Below, piece after piece: positions 34,101-46,942 of a stretch of 64,000 bases of DNA. Source of the stretch: Ambrosia x helenae. Lineage: Eukaryota; Streptophyta; Magnoliopsida; Asterales; Asteraceae. The stretch covers positions 33,365,149-33,429,148 of the forward strand of contig CM061231.1 of assembly GCA_030844895.1 (NCBI GenBank), written 5' to 3'. The notes beneath the pieces are model-generated. The model did not search any database, was not told the DNA's origin, and saw only the letters and a list, made by a program, of their open reading frames with translations. The position numbers and the translations under genes are program-made. Position 1 is the stretch's first letter. Each line of letters opens with the position of its first letter.

Positions 34101-37100
34101 TCCTTCACGAGTCTGGTTAACCTTTCTCGTGAAATGTGGCCTAAACGTTGATGCCACAACATGGATGAAGTTTCTAAATCTCTCGTGCATTTCTTCTTTG
34201 TTAGTAATTCATTAACATTATATGATAACAAAGACTTTGAAAAATCATCATCTAGTTCTAACTTATAGAGACCACCATCCAGATAACCATGACCATACAC
34301 TTGGGAATCATAAGTTTGTCATGACCGTGAGAAACGTCAAAACCAGCCATGTCTAACTTAGGTCCAGATACAAAATTCTGAGTAATCTCCGGAATTAATA
34401 AAGTATCATAAAGAACAATCCATAAACCAATTTTGAATTTTAATTCTAATGTTCCCACGGATTCGACAATAAGTGACTTCCCATTCCCAACGTTAAGTGT
34501 TCTTTGGTTTCTTGCCAGCTACTGGATTGTACGGAATCCCTGAAGAGAATTGGTCACATGCACCATAAAACCAGAGTCAAACCACCAAGTATTAGATGGA
34601 ACATTTAAGTTAAAGGACTCAAGTATCATAAATAGATGATTAGTTAGCCACTCATTAAATACATGACAGTCCTTCTGCTTATGTCTTTCTTTTTTACAGA
34701 ACTTGCAGAGGAACTTGACTTTGGAGTTCTTATGGCTAGATGAGGTACTTGCATCATTCGTCTGGATTTTAACATTATGATTCTTGTTAGATTGCCTCTT
34801 CCTTTTCCTTGGATTAGCGGTCGTCAGGTAAGCAACTTCAGGTTTCTCCAGCTTCACATGTTCCTCCTCTTGCACGCACATAGCGATCAACTCCTGCATT
34901 GCCCACTTTTCTTTTTGTGTGTTGTAGTTGATCTTGAAAGTGTCATAAGCAGAGGGAAGCAAAGTCATGATGAAATGCACCAGGAAACCGTCACTAATTT
35001 CCATTTATAAACCCTTGAGCTTATAGGCCATGTTGTTCATTGTCATAATGTGCTCACGAATACCGCTTCTCCCGTCATATTTAGTAGTCATAAGTTTCAG
35101 AATTAGAGTGGAAGCATGCGCCTTTGAGGTTCCTCTGAACTGATCCTCCACAGAAGCCAAATAGTCTTGAGCAATCTTAGAATCTAGAATAGATCCTCTA
35201 ATAGGCATGCAAATCTTGGTTTTAAAAAGCGCGCCTCGCGCAAAGCGCACCTAGGCGCAACCCCGTGCGCCTTATGTAACCCTAGGAGAGCAGTGTGAAA
35301 AAAGTGCAAAAAGCGCCCTAAAAGCGCAAAAAGTGCACGAAAAAGCGCACTAAAAGCGCGCATTTTGTACACATGCTATTTTTGTGCTTAAAATTGTTAT
35401 ACATGTAGCTAAATAGGTTGTACATTCAAGTTAAATCATATATATACCTTATTTGTATCTATATTTTGAGTAAATAATGTTAAAAACCTATAGCATATAT
35501 AAAAAAAATTATATAATCGTCTTGCGCCTCGCGTACGAAAAGCCCACCGCTTTTGCGCTTTGCGCCTCGGTTTTAGACCTCGTTGCTTTTGTGCACTTCG
35601 CGCTTTTTAAAACCAAGATGCTAATGGAGTTCTTAATGAATATGAGAGACATACGGTTGCATCTTTCCCATTTCTCATACACCATTTTATCAACAGCGGT
35701 GCTTTTGTGATCTAAGTGCGTAATAGAAATCCAGTAATGCCAAAGTCAACATAAGTGAATCTTTCCAGGAAACAAAGTTATCACCAGTTAAGGTAGTGAT
35801 GCCACGGTTGGGAGCTAGTAGTGGAAAAAGATGAGAATAATAAGAGATACTAAGTTAGAGAAGAGCTTATAGTGATCTAAGGGGCAAGCAATTATCTAAG
35901 GCAGACATGACAAAGACCATTATACTAATGAAGCTGTGATAACTAATTATAACACCAAATCATAAGCTACTTAAATAGCATGCTCTAGCTTTGGCTATAC
36001 ACTATTTATTTAAGTATTAAGTTGCAAACAGTGAATGTAACACATAACCTATAACACCCGGCCCCTCACACCACCAATATTGTCCGCTTTGCCCCGATGG
36101 GTTACCCATCCAGAGCTCACAGATTTGTTTTTGGTTGCAAAGTGGAGACTTCCCAGGAGGTCACCCATCCTGATACTGCTCCCACCTAAGCATGATTAAG
36201 TGTGGAGTTCTCCTCTCATCCACTAACATTAAGCCCCAAAATGCGTTGGTGATTTAAGAGGCATTGGATTACATATGAACCAAGGATCTCTCATGGCCAC
36301 GACCGATGTGGGATTTTCCTGGGGTGTCACATTCACCCCCTGTTAGAGTCTCATCGTCCCTGATGAGGTATGCACCCACCATCCCGAAGGCACAAGAGTG
36401 GCTCTGATACCATCTGTAACACCCGGCCCCTCACACCACCAATATTGTCCGCTTTGCCCTGATGGGTTATCCATCCAGAGCTCACGGATTTGTTTTTGGT
36501 TGCAAAGTGGAGACTTCCCAGGAGGTCACCCATCTTGATACTGCTCCCACCTAGTTCTCCTCTCATCCACTAACATTAAGCCCCAAAACGCGTTGGTGAT
36601 TTAAGAGGCATTGGATTACATATGAACCAATGCCTCTTAAATCACCAACACGTTTTGGGGCTTAATATTCGTGAATAAGAGGAGAACTCCACAGTTAAGC
36701 GTGCTCAGGTGGGAGCAGCATCAGGATGGGTGACCTCCTGGGAAGTTTTCACTTGGGCAACCAAAAGCAAATTCGTGAGCTCTGGATGGGCAACCCATCG
36801 GGGCAAAGCGGACAATATTGGTGGTGAGAGGGGCCGGATGTTTCATCACATTTGGGCAGAAGTGAGACATTCAAAGTTTTAATGGAATATGCTTAGTTCA
36901 CCAACATAATTTGTTACACATCACCTTTGGGCAGAAGTGAAACCTTAAAGAAATTATGTGAACTGAGCTACAATGCTTAACAAGATCTTATATAACGAAA
37001 TAATGTGACACATCACCTTTGGGCAAAAGTGACATGTAAAATGTTATTTCATGTTAAGCAAGGTTTTATAGTGTTTTGAATAAACTTGATACATTAGGTT

Positions 37101-40100
37101 TTATAAAAACTTTAAATTTTATTAGAGATCCCGAAAAGTAATGGGTTCTCAGTAATCTTATGAGTTCCCAAAAATAAAGAGTTCTCGAATTAGCTTATGA
37201 GTTTTCAAAAAATTGTGTTCTCAAAAATTTTATGAGTTCTCAAATAGCATAAGGGGTTCTCAAAAAAATGATGAGTTCCCGAAAAACTTATGAGATCTCG
37301 AATAACATAAGGGGTTCTCGAAATTATGAGATCTCGGAAAAAATTATGAGTACTCGAAGACTTAATGAGTTCTTAGATATCATAATGAGTTCTCGAATGT
37401 CATGATGAGTTCTCGAATATGTAGAATTAGTTCTCGATATGCTGAGATCTCAGAAAACTTATGAGATCCTGAAAAAATTATGAGTACTCGAAGACTTCAT
37501 GAGTTCCCAGATATCATAATAAGTTCTCGAATGTCATAATGAGTTCTCGAATATCAGAATTAGTTCTCGATATGCTGATGAGTTCTTGAACAACTTATGT
37601 TTTCAAATAACTTTAATAGTTCTCAGAGTGTTTAAAAGTTCTCGAAAAAAAATATTGGTTCTCGAAAAAATACATTATAGTTCTCGAAAATTTTATGGGT
37701 TCTCAGAAACATTATGGGTTCTCAAAAAACATTATGGTTTTCGAATTTGAAGACCTTGACCGAGACTCATGTCCATGAACCTGATCGAAAGCTTTAAACC
37801 GAGAACTTAGAAAATTTGAGAACCTGAATTTGGGAACTAACTGATAATCCGAGAACCTAAATTTATTAATCCTTACGTTAAAACCGAAAACAAATTTATT
37901 ATTAATGAAAAAAAACTGATATTGATAATGGTTCGAACTTTTAGGGATTTACTAATATCTGTTTCCAGTTTTAAATAGGAATAATTATTTCCAAATATTT
38001 CCTAATATTTCGAAATCTTTGACTTTATTATTATGATTTCAAAATTCCTTGGAGATTAAGTTTTATCCTAAAATACCGGAAATAAGAATTTAATCCAATC
38101 TTGAACCAAAAAACATAAAATTTTTGAAAAAATGATGATGTTTTTGAAGAACAATCAACCGAAAAAATCATAAACTTTAAACATAACATAATCTGGAATC
38201 AATATCTGACAACATAATTATATAAACAGATTTCAAGAATAATTATAAAATCATGAAAAAACCGGTTAAAATAAATAAAAAAATATTAATAAAAAATTAT
38301 AAACGTTAGCCGAAAGTTATCAGGATAAACGCCATTATCAAGTTTTAACATAATTGTTTTCCGATTTTAATTTCATATTTTAATGAAAAACAATCAAAAC
38401 TGATTGAGCAACATCGCTCTGATACCACATGTTGATCAGTTTTGACTTTATGTAATGGAAAACATAATAATAATAACACTTGATAGATTCGTGAGACCTG
38501 ATACTGATGCTGAGAGAGTTGAGGTCGACATGATTGTCAGTATGATCGGTGAAATTTCGGTTTGGGACCGAAACCATGGATCGAATACGCGAATACAACT
38601 CGGTTTCAGACGAAGATTGGAGACGAAACAGAAATAGACAAAATCAATGTCATCACAGATTCGTATTACATCAGAAACGGTTACAAACACTGTCATCAGT
38701 AGGATAAACATCTATCTCGGGGTCGGGGGAGGTCGGGCATGACCTCCCCTTCGAGAGCATTCTAAGCACAAACTCACAATCTTCTGAAATGAAAACCAAC
38801 ACATGAGATTGCTATTTATTGGCCCAGCTCGTTCGACCTCCTGTAAGGGTCGAATGAACTGGTTCGACCTCACGATGGTTCGAACCAACCAGGTCTACCT
38901 TAAACAAATGCATCAAATCCATAAAATTCCCTTATGGGTCACCACAATCTCATGTAATACAATACACGACTCAACCCTAGTTTATTCGACAGTGACGTCC
39001 ACATAAAGTGCATCAACAATCTTCCCCTTGGACGTTGCTGGCGAATGCTAAACACAAAATGCATCTTCAGACAGTATTGTTGAAATATTAGGCACGTTGG
39101 TGCATCAACAATCTCCCCTTTGACTGATGCTTCACAATGTTTCTCTGAGATCCCGTAAGATAATGATAATCAACATGTTCTTAAGTAACTTCATCTGTTA
39201 GACAGGTTGATGATGTTTCAAGTTTTCTGATTGAGAATACTAGCCGTAGATGAGTGGATCAAGTATCCAGAAGTTTTCAGCGGGAACTACCGGTACCATT
39301 GTGGACTTGAAATGCTTCAGAGACTGAAGTTTTCGACGGGGCCTAACAATAACCACCAATAGCTCTTGAAATTCTTCAGGACTATAACCTTGAAACTTTC
39401 GTTGGATCTACGTGCCACATGACTCCTACTGGGATCCCTCATTACTTTCAGAACATTGAGATCTCAGTCTTGATTCGCTTGTAAATAACAACTTTGTTTG
39501 AACAATTCCTCCAATCACACTGGAACTAGGTTGACTGTTCTCAACTTGCGGAAAAAAAATATATCTGATTTGGCCCATAATAGTCATCTGAATCGGATCA
39601 TCGTTCAGCAGTACTCTTAAATCAATTGACTACCCCACAATATCACGTTTCATCATCATAAACAACTGATCAGAAACCCATCTGTTACAATCACTAGATC
39701 TGTACATGAATACCAATGATTAACAGTTGAACACACGATACTGGATCAGTTTGAATTCGAACCTTACAAGTTACAACTTCATTTCTCTTCAACAATATCT
39801 ATGTCTACCATCAAAATTTTCTCCTGATATCTTCAAAAACTGTCTTAAATTTTGATAGAAAATTTTAGAAATTTTTTACCCCTAAAAATATCAATTTTCC
39901 ATTCTATATATCGAGGGTTCGAACCAAGAAATAAAGTTTCATTTGACCCCTTTGTAACGTCGAATGAACACTGGTTAGTTCGAACGGGGTTCATTTAAGA
40001 ATGACTAAAATTGAGATCTCTCGTTCGACCTGTCGTGAGGTCGAATGAACATGATTAAACTGGTTCGACCTCTAAAACACTCGTTCGACATCTCGAAGGG

Positions 40101-43100
40101 TCGAATCAACATCTTTCATTCGACCTTTTACAGAAAAACGTGTTCATCTTCAATATTTTCTACAAATCAGTCCATAAACACTCTAATTGTTCGAATTCAA
40201 TGATGAAACTTGTACAGAAAGGTGCGGAAATGAAAACCAAACCCTCGAATGATCAAAAATTTGGAGAAATCACATAAATTTGGGTTCAATTAAGGATCTA
40301 GGGTTTCAACCTTTCAATAAAAATCTAAAATTGACGTCTGGAAACCATGAAATCGAGTTGTGATTGATTCAAACGACTGTTAGATCGTTCAAATCGGTAC
40401 CAAGGCTCTGATACCAATTGAAATTTCGGTTTGGGACTGAAACCATGGCTCGATTACGTGAATACAACTCGGTTTCAGATGGAGATTAGAGACAAAACAG
40501 AAATAGACGAAAACAATGTCATCACATATTCGTATTACATCAGAAACGGTTACAGACACTGTCATCAGTAGGATAAACATCTATCTTGGGGCTGGGGAGG
40601 TCGGGCATGACCTCCCCTTTGAGAGCATTCTAAGCACAAACTCACAATCTTCTGAAATAAAAACCAACACATAAGATTGCTATTTATAGGCCCAGCTCGT
40701 TCGACCTCCTGTAAGGGTCAAATGAACCGGTTCGACCTGTGTAAAGCACGAACCAACACATAATGTGTTGGTTCGACCCTTCTATATCTGGTTCGACCTC
40801 ACGATGGTTCGAACCAACCAGGTCTACCTTAAACAAATGCATCAAATCCATAAAATGCACTTATGGATCACCACAATCTCATGTAATACAATACACGACT
40901 CAACCCTAGTCTATTCGATAGGGCTGTAAACGAACCAAACGAACATGAACAAGGCTTTGTTCGTGTTTGTTTGTTAAGGTTTCTTGGACAAACTAACCGT
41001 TCACGAACACACTAACGAACATAATTCTATGTTTGTGTTTGTTTGTTAAGAAATTCAGTTGTTTGCGAACTATTCGTGAACACAGGTCTTGAACACAAAC
41101 AAACAAAAACAAACATTTAATATGCAACTAACTAAGAAAACATTGTTAATATTAACCGTTAGACAAAGTACATCTACTAAACGATGTCGATAAGTCAAAT
41201 TGTACTAACTTAGACATAATTATCTAAAATTACTTAGGCATAGGCATGAATACATGATATTCCTAATTCAAAAGTTCATAATTATCCTAAGTTTTAACTA
41301 GTGATCGAACATAAACAAACATACACGAACGGATATAAATAAACGAACGTAAGCAAACACATTGCCGAACGTTCACGAACGCAATTGAACGAATGAGACA
41401 TTTGTTCGTGTTTGTTATTTAGTTAATCAAACGGAATTTTTTGTTTGTGTTCGTTCATTCATTAAACAAACAGACACAAACGAACTTCCCGCCGAACGGT
41501 TTACGAACTGTTCACCGAACGTTTGGTTTGTTTACAGCCCTACTATTCGACAGTGACGTCCACATAAAGTGCATCAACATTCTCCCCCTTGGACGTTGCT
41601 GGCGAATGCTAAACACAACTTGCATCTTTAGTCAGTATTGTTGAAGTATCAGGCACGTCGGTGCATCAATAATCGGGTTCCCTTTAGGGTACACCGTTAT
41701 GATGGATTATGATCCTTGATAGAATCGGTTATTGAGAGAGTGTGGGGGGGGGGGGGGGGGGGAGGGCAAAACTTTGTGATGTTATGTTGATAATATTGTG
41801 TAACCCCTAAACCCTAGTAATCTCTCCTTATTTATACATACACAGAGGACACCCTAATAAACTCATCTAATGATAAGTATGTCCATCAAAGACACATCTA
41901 TTATGGGCTTAAGATAATATTAATAATTGATCATCATTATAATTATTCCAACATCTATTAATAGGTGTGCAAAATAAGTAGCCCGCATATCATATCAGCT
42001 CAAATTTTATTCTCAATACATTCTAATATGAGCTAAAAAAGTTAAAAGTATACTTCAATTTATTATGCAACAAACACCATAGAACAACATTATATAGTTT
42101 CAATATTTCTACTATAAGCAACAAAAGTTGAGTAAAACGAATGCGATAGGTGTAACTCTATGCATGTTCACAATCATACAAACTATTGCCATATATCATG
42201 ATTATATGTTCAGGAGGTATAAGTTAGCTAACCTGAAGATGACTTGCTACTTGTAATCTGGTAAGTCCAGGCACTCCCATAGCGTCAAGTATGTTTTTTG
42301 GGAAACATTCTGAAAACATAACAACTGACATTTAGTTATGTTATTTTTACTTGGTGATTAAAATAAACTGAAATCAAAGGGCATCTTAGGGAAGGGTTCA
42401 CACTTCCTTCACCAAGTTCATGGACAGCTTTGATGAATCTCGAATGAATTTCTTCTGTCCATTCCACACGAACCCTCTTCTTGATCTTCAACCTTCTCGC
42501 ATTACCATCTCGTCTTCTTCCAGTCTCATCAAACATCTTAAACTGCTCAAACTTATGAAAGCGTGCCCGTATAACATCCTGTCTTATGTGCGTTACTACA
42601 TCATATGTAAGTGGCATGTTCACTACACGGAAACCGCCATTATGAAGCACCTTTAATAGGAAGTTATCATCTGTTCTTTGGCACATTACTTTAAATCATA
42701 ATAAAAAAATTTAGTATCCAAGAATAAATTAACCTGTAAATTTATAAACATAAATTAAAAAGAAAATGAAGCGTTGTATCTGAAGATCACCCATTGATAG
42801 TATGTCCATGTTCTTTATGTATCGGAGAAATGTGATAACATCCACTTCAGTCATGTCGCTAGCTATAAGTAGGAGATCAAATTTATCCTTTGTTGTGGTT
42901 AGCATACTTAAAGCAACACCAGCTTGATGAACACATGTAACTACATGAATAACAGACATAAGAAGAAGATGAATATAAAAGCTTGGTGAAGGGAATTAAC
43001 AATATGAAGGAAACAAAGTAATGGCCTGTAAGAGTATATCATAGCACGGTATGTTATATTTATGAAATGATATTATTGCTATACGATAAAATCACAGAGT

Positions 43101-46100
43101 TCTTCTTCAAACATAACTCGGTTTATATGTTAACTTGAAAATTAATAAAATACAAACTCTCATATTTACATCAACTAGTAAGCATTTCAATCAGAAAAAA
43201 TCTCTTTATTTTTTTTTTGAACGACTAATCTTTTGTTCCCTGTGAGACTTGAACCCAAGACCTCAAGTTAACGCTCTGTTTCAGAGTTTCATTTAAGGGA
43301 GGAAGAGAAAAGAATTCCTCCTTATCTTCCTCCATTTCCTTTCTCTCGTGTTCCTTCCAAATTGAAAAGACAGGATTTATGTCTAAAAACCCCACTATTT
43401 TCCCTCCTCTTCCTTTCCTTCCCTCTATTCAAAAACTCTGAAACACACTTTTTCCTTCATTCCTTCCAATTCCTTTCCATTCCCTGCTAAATGAAACTAT
43501 GGACAGAGAGTTAGTGTATTAAAAGACTTTGCCTTCTCATTGGACCACCAACCCCAATGGTAATAAAATATATTCTAACCTACTATAGGTATGTTTGGCA
43601 AGGAGCTTTTAAGAGCTTTTAGGAGCTTCAAGCTTCAAACTTTTAAGAAAAAGCTCCTACTTAATGAAAAACCTTGTTTGGTTGAAAGGGCTGGAAGCTT
43701 TTAGGTTAGAGAAAAAGATCTACAATGAAAAGCTACTAGTAGTAGCTTTTAAGAAAAAGCTCTACTAGCTACAAGCTTTTAAGTAGTAAATGACATAAAT
43801 ACCCATTGTATTTTAAAAATAAAATAAAAACTTTCTTTACAAGCTTTTAATTATGCATGTTCTGGTCATTTTATACATTTTATTAAAAGCTCCAGCTACC
43901 CTGCCAAACACCAAAATATATTTAAAAAGCTTTCAGCTACCGGCTTGCAGCTATCAGCTACTAGCCTCCAGCTAGTTTTGCCAAACATACCCATAGTATA
44001 AGGGCACAAGGGGCGTTCCACTGAAACCGTTTTCACTTCACTGATTTCTATCAATCATGCACTGCCACATTACTTCACTGAAACACTTTTTTGTAGGCAG
44101 CACTCCACTGATTCTTTACCCAACTATCAATTATTTTCATATATAATAATAATAATACTAACGTCGTTCAAAAAAAGAAGAAAAGCACATTGCTATTTTG
44201 TCTTTTATTAATTTAATATTCATAAATTAAAGAACAAGGTATGCAGACTCTCTATATACTCCACACACACAATACACATATCTATACAAACACAACTTAT
44301 ATATATCACCATCTTCATCTTCATCTTCATCTTCCTTTCAATAGAGATAAAAAAAAACCTTGCAACTAAAGAATAGAGAGAGAGAGAAAAAAAGAGACTA
44401 AACTATAAAAAAAAATAAAATTGTGTGAAAGTTTGTGCAACATCTATGAACCAGCACGGTAACTAGAACCCGAATTTAGTTCACGGGACCCCTACCAGCA
44501 TGGGTGGCGACGGTGTTACCGTGCTGATAGTGGGATACCCGTGACCAATTTTGGTAGCGCCCCGTCTCCTCTAAGATAAGGATAAAAATGTATTTAAAAC
44601 ACATATTTTTATTAAATTAATTACTTTTCTTTATAAAACAGACTTATGCAATCAATGCAATTAATTGTGTTTGTTGAAAAAAAATTAATTAAAAACTTTT
44701 ATTATACTACAGACCGTTTCTGTTCAATGTTTTACTCATAACTTTTTTTTAACTTACAACAAAGTAGAAGCCGAGTACTCCGTACGTAGCTCCCAATAGC
44801 TAAAGGAGCCCTAGCCGGTCTTTACCCAGACGAACGGAGCCCCTATCTCACCAACCACCAATTCCGGGAAAAACCTAACCATCCATCCGTCCGAAGACAC
44901 AACAATGGAATAATCGGTAAAACCCGACGTTCTCAAGAATCGAACTCTCGACCTTTCAGTCATAAGTCTTCTATCACTAAGGCTCCATACTACTCCACTA
45001 AAAGATGAGTGGGAATTTTTCTACTAATCTGAGCTGTTGTGACTATTTTCTGGACATAGTTGTATTGTGTGATTTTTCATAATTTTTGTGCATGGTTTTA
45101 TTACGAACTAAAAATACGGGCTTCTCCGGTAGATCCCCTGGAATGTTTAGTAAAATTTTGGGAGTCTAAATCACTGGATAAGTATTTTTAATAAATTGGT
45201 TTTTCACAATGCATAATCTGTCCTAAAAACGCAGATTATGTAACATACACATATGTGGCTATTTGGAGTCTTGTATGACTTGTATTTGACATGAACTTGT
45301 ATGAGAACTTATATGAGGTGTATATGAAGTGCATAACTAATGTTAAGTATTGTGTTTATCAACGGGTCCATAGGGTTTACTTGTGCATGTAGAATCATTA
45401 GGTGTCACTTACACGGTTTTGAACTTTTAAACGTCTTGGACAAACGGGTCATATGGTGTAATGATATTACACATATACTCACTTAGTGACACATGAAATA
45501 GGAAGTCGGTAGCACATCTTATTTGGGGAGTTTGGATTAATTGCTTGCATCTTAAGGTGACTTTCACTACTTTTTCTCGAAAGCATGCGTCTCGGGTTTG
45601 AGACAACTTTGGTAAACGTTTTCTAGTCTGGTTTGGGACTACTTTTACATCTCGGGTTTAAAGATGCTTTGACTCCTTGTGTGGGTCGGGTTTTGACTCC
45701 TTGTGTGGGTCGGGTTTTACGATTCCTTTTGTGGATCACGCTTTTATCAGTTTACAACTTTAACTGTCCTTTGTGAACTAAACACACTCTATCACTGAAA
45801 GTCCTTACATATTATTGGGTTAATCGCTGGAGGCGAACAGGGTATTAGTTGATAGCGCTATTAGGTTGTGCAGCAACCTCATGCTTGAGGTGCTTGTGTC
45901 ACGGGCATGAACTTCTAACCACATCTTTTTAACTAGTGTTGATAGACACTAGTACTAAGGCAGTTTAACGTATGTTAACACATTTCTGAAGGTTCCTAAT
46001 AATCACATGTTTAGTTACAATGAGTGGGCTAATTACCCCTGACAAGCTTAAACTGATGACACTTTAACATTTGGGTTTTTGACCACTTTATACCTGTTAT

Positions 46101-46891
46101 CCAAACTGTGAACTCACCGACTTTATGTTGACACACGCTAGAATGCTTTTGAAGGTCGCTAGGTATGGAGCACGCGTAGGACATGCATCATATAGTGTCA
46201 TTGGGATATGAACACTTAAACTATTTTTGAATATTTACTTATTTAAGCTTGGTTTTGGGCGCGGTGTTTTGCGCATACTATTACTTAACCGTTTTCTATT
46301 TCGCTTCCGCTATTACTTAAATGGTTTGGTTAACTTTTAAACTTGGTTTTTCAATAACGAACTAAATGGTTTGGGCATTTAGAGTAGTTCATGTGACTTA
46401 TGGCTATGAGATCCTGGTTTGTCATGCGTCTCGCGGTATAAACCCCGTAGTGAAAATTTGAGGGTGTGACAACAGATCACCAAGGCAATCTCTTCTTCGG
46501 AGGTCCAGCGAGTCATCTTCATGTGTGTGTTTGTTTATACGGTGGTAAAAGTGAGTTTTAACCCCACGGTTTGCTATGTTTATATACAAAAAATTTCGAA
46601 CGGTTCAAATTTAATTACTGACCGTTTTGGTGGAACAGTTTCAATGCTACTAAATTCGATTGACGGTTTCCCAAATTGAATTGGTTGTGGGACGGTTGTA
46701 ACAGTAAAAGTAATTAATATTTAACCTTTAAATCGTGTGAAATTAAAAAAAATAGTGAAATTAAAAAAATAAATAAAAGAATCAGGGGAGTGCTGCCTCA
46801 AAAAAAAATGTTTCAGTGAAGTAATGTGGCAATGCAGGATTGGTTAAAATTAGTGAAAGAAAAAAATTACACTATACGCACCCCTTGTGCC

Positions 46892-46942
<51 letters not shown>

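Larger units (their letters stand above)
38550..41671 (-). mobile_element. Non-autonomous LTR retrotransposon nested in the copia LTR
   Basis: LTR copies lie at 38550-39110 and 40419-41671 (the latter contains a hAT MITE). On the minus strand they start TGTTGATGCACC and end CGAAATTTCA. The primer site TGGTATCAGAGCC is at 40416-40404 and a purine tract (AAAGGGGAGAT) is next to the left LTR. Perfect 5-bp duplications ATCGG flank the element (38545-38549 and 41672-41676). The internal 1308 bp (39111-40418) has no open frame, so it must depend on proteins from another element. Repeated CGTTCGACCTC motifs occur in both LTRs and the interior. Confidence 0.9.
38430..41953 (-). repeat. 5' LTR of the minus-strand copia element, split by a nested LTR element
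   Basis: Read on the minus strand it starts TGTTGGAATAATT at 41953 and ends CTGATCAACA at 38430. Between 38550 and 41671 it is interrupted by another LTR element plus its 5-bp duplication. The LTR proper is therefore about 397 bp (38430-38549 and 41677-41953). A poly-G run of about 17 lies at 41746-41762. Confidence 0.75.
44002..46892. mobile_element. PIF/Harbinger deletion derivative
   Basis: Terminal inverted repeats of about 90 bp start GGGCACAAGGGGCG on the left and AGGCACAAGGGGTGCG on the right. They share TGCCACATTACTTCACTGAA. The target duplications are TAA (43999-44001 and 46893-46895), as in PIF/Harbinger. A minus-strand stub of the accessory Myb-like ORF remains at 46472-46522. It is broken by an inserted LTR-like sequence. 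No transposase DDE domain is visible. Confidence 0.75.

Noticed and set aside
36688..36760. 5S rRNA gene
   Set aside because: Only the central and 3' part of 5S is represented, with substitutions, and it lies inside a Cassandra LTR with primer site and polypurine tract nearby.
36045..36850. 5-bp target duplication for the Cassandra complex
   Set aside because: The flanks TAACC and TCACA do not match. The right side is rearranged by the inverted third LTR, so no duplication is claimed.
37120..37745. CRISPR-like array
   Set aside because: Units are degenerate, directly adjacent and without unique spacers, in a plant retrotransposon leader with no cas genes.
42420..42656. Plus-strand frame of 78 codons
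   Set aside because: It is antisense to exon 3 of the GARP gene, where the minus-strand frame has domain homology and matching splice sites.
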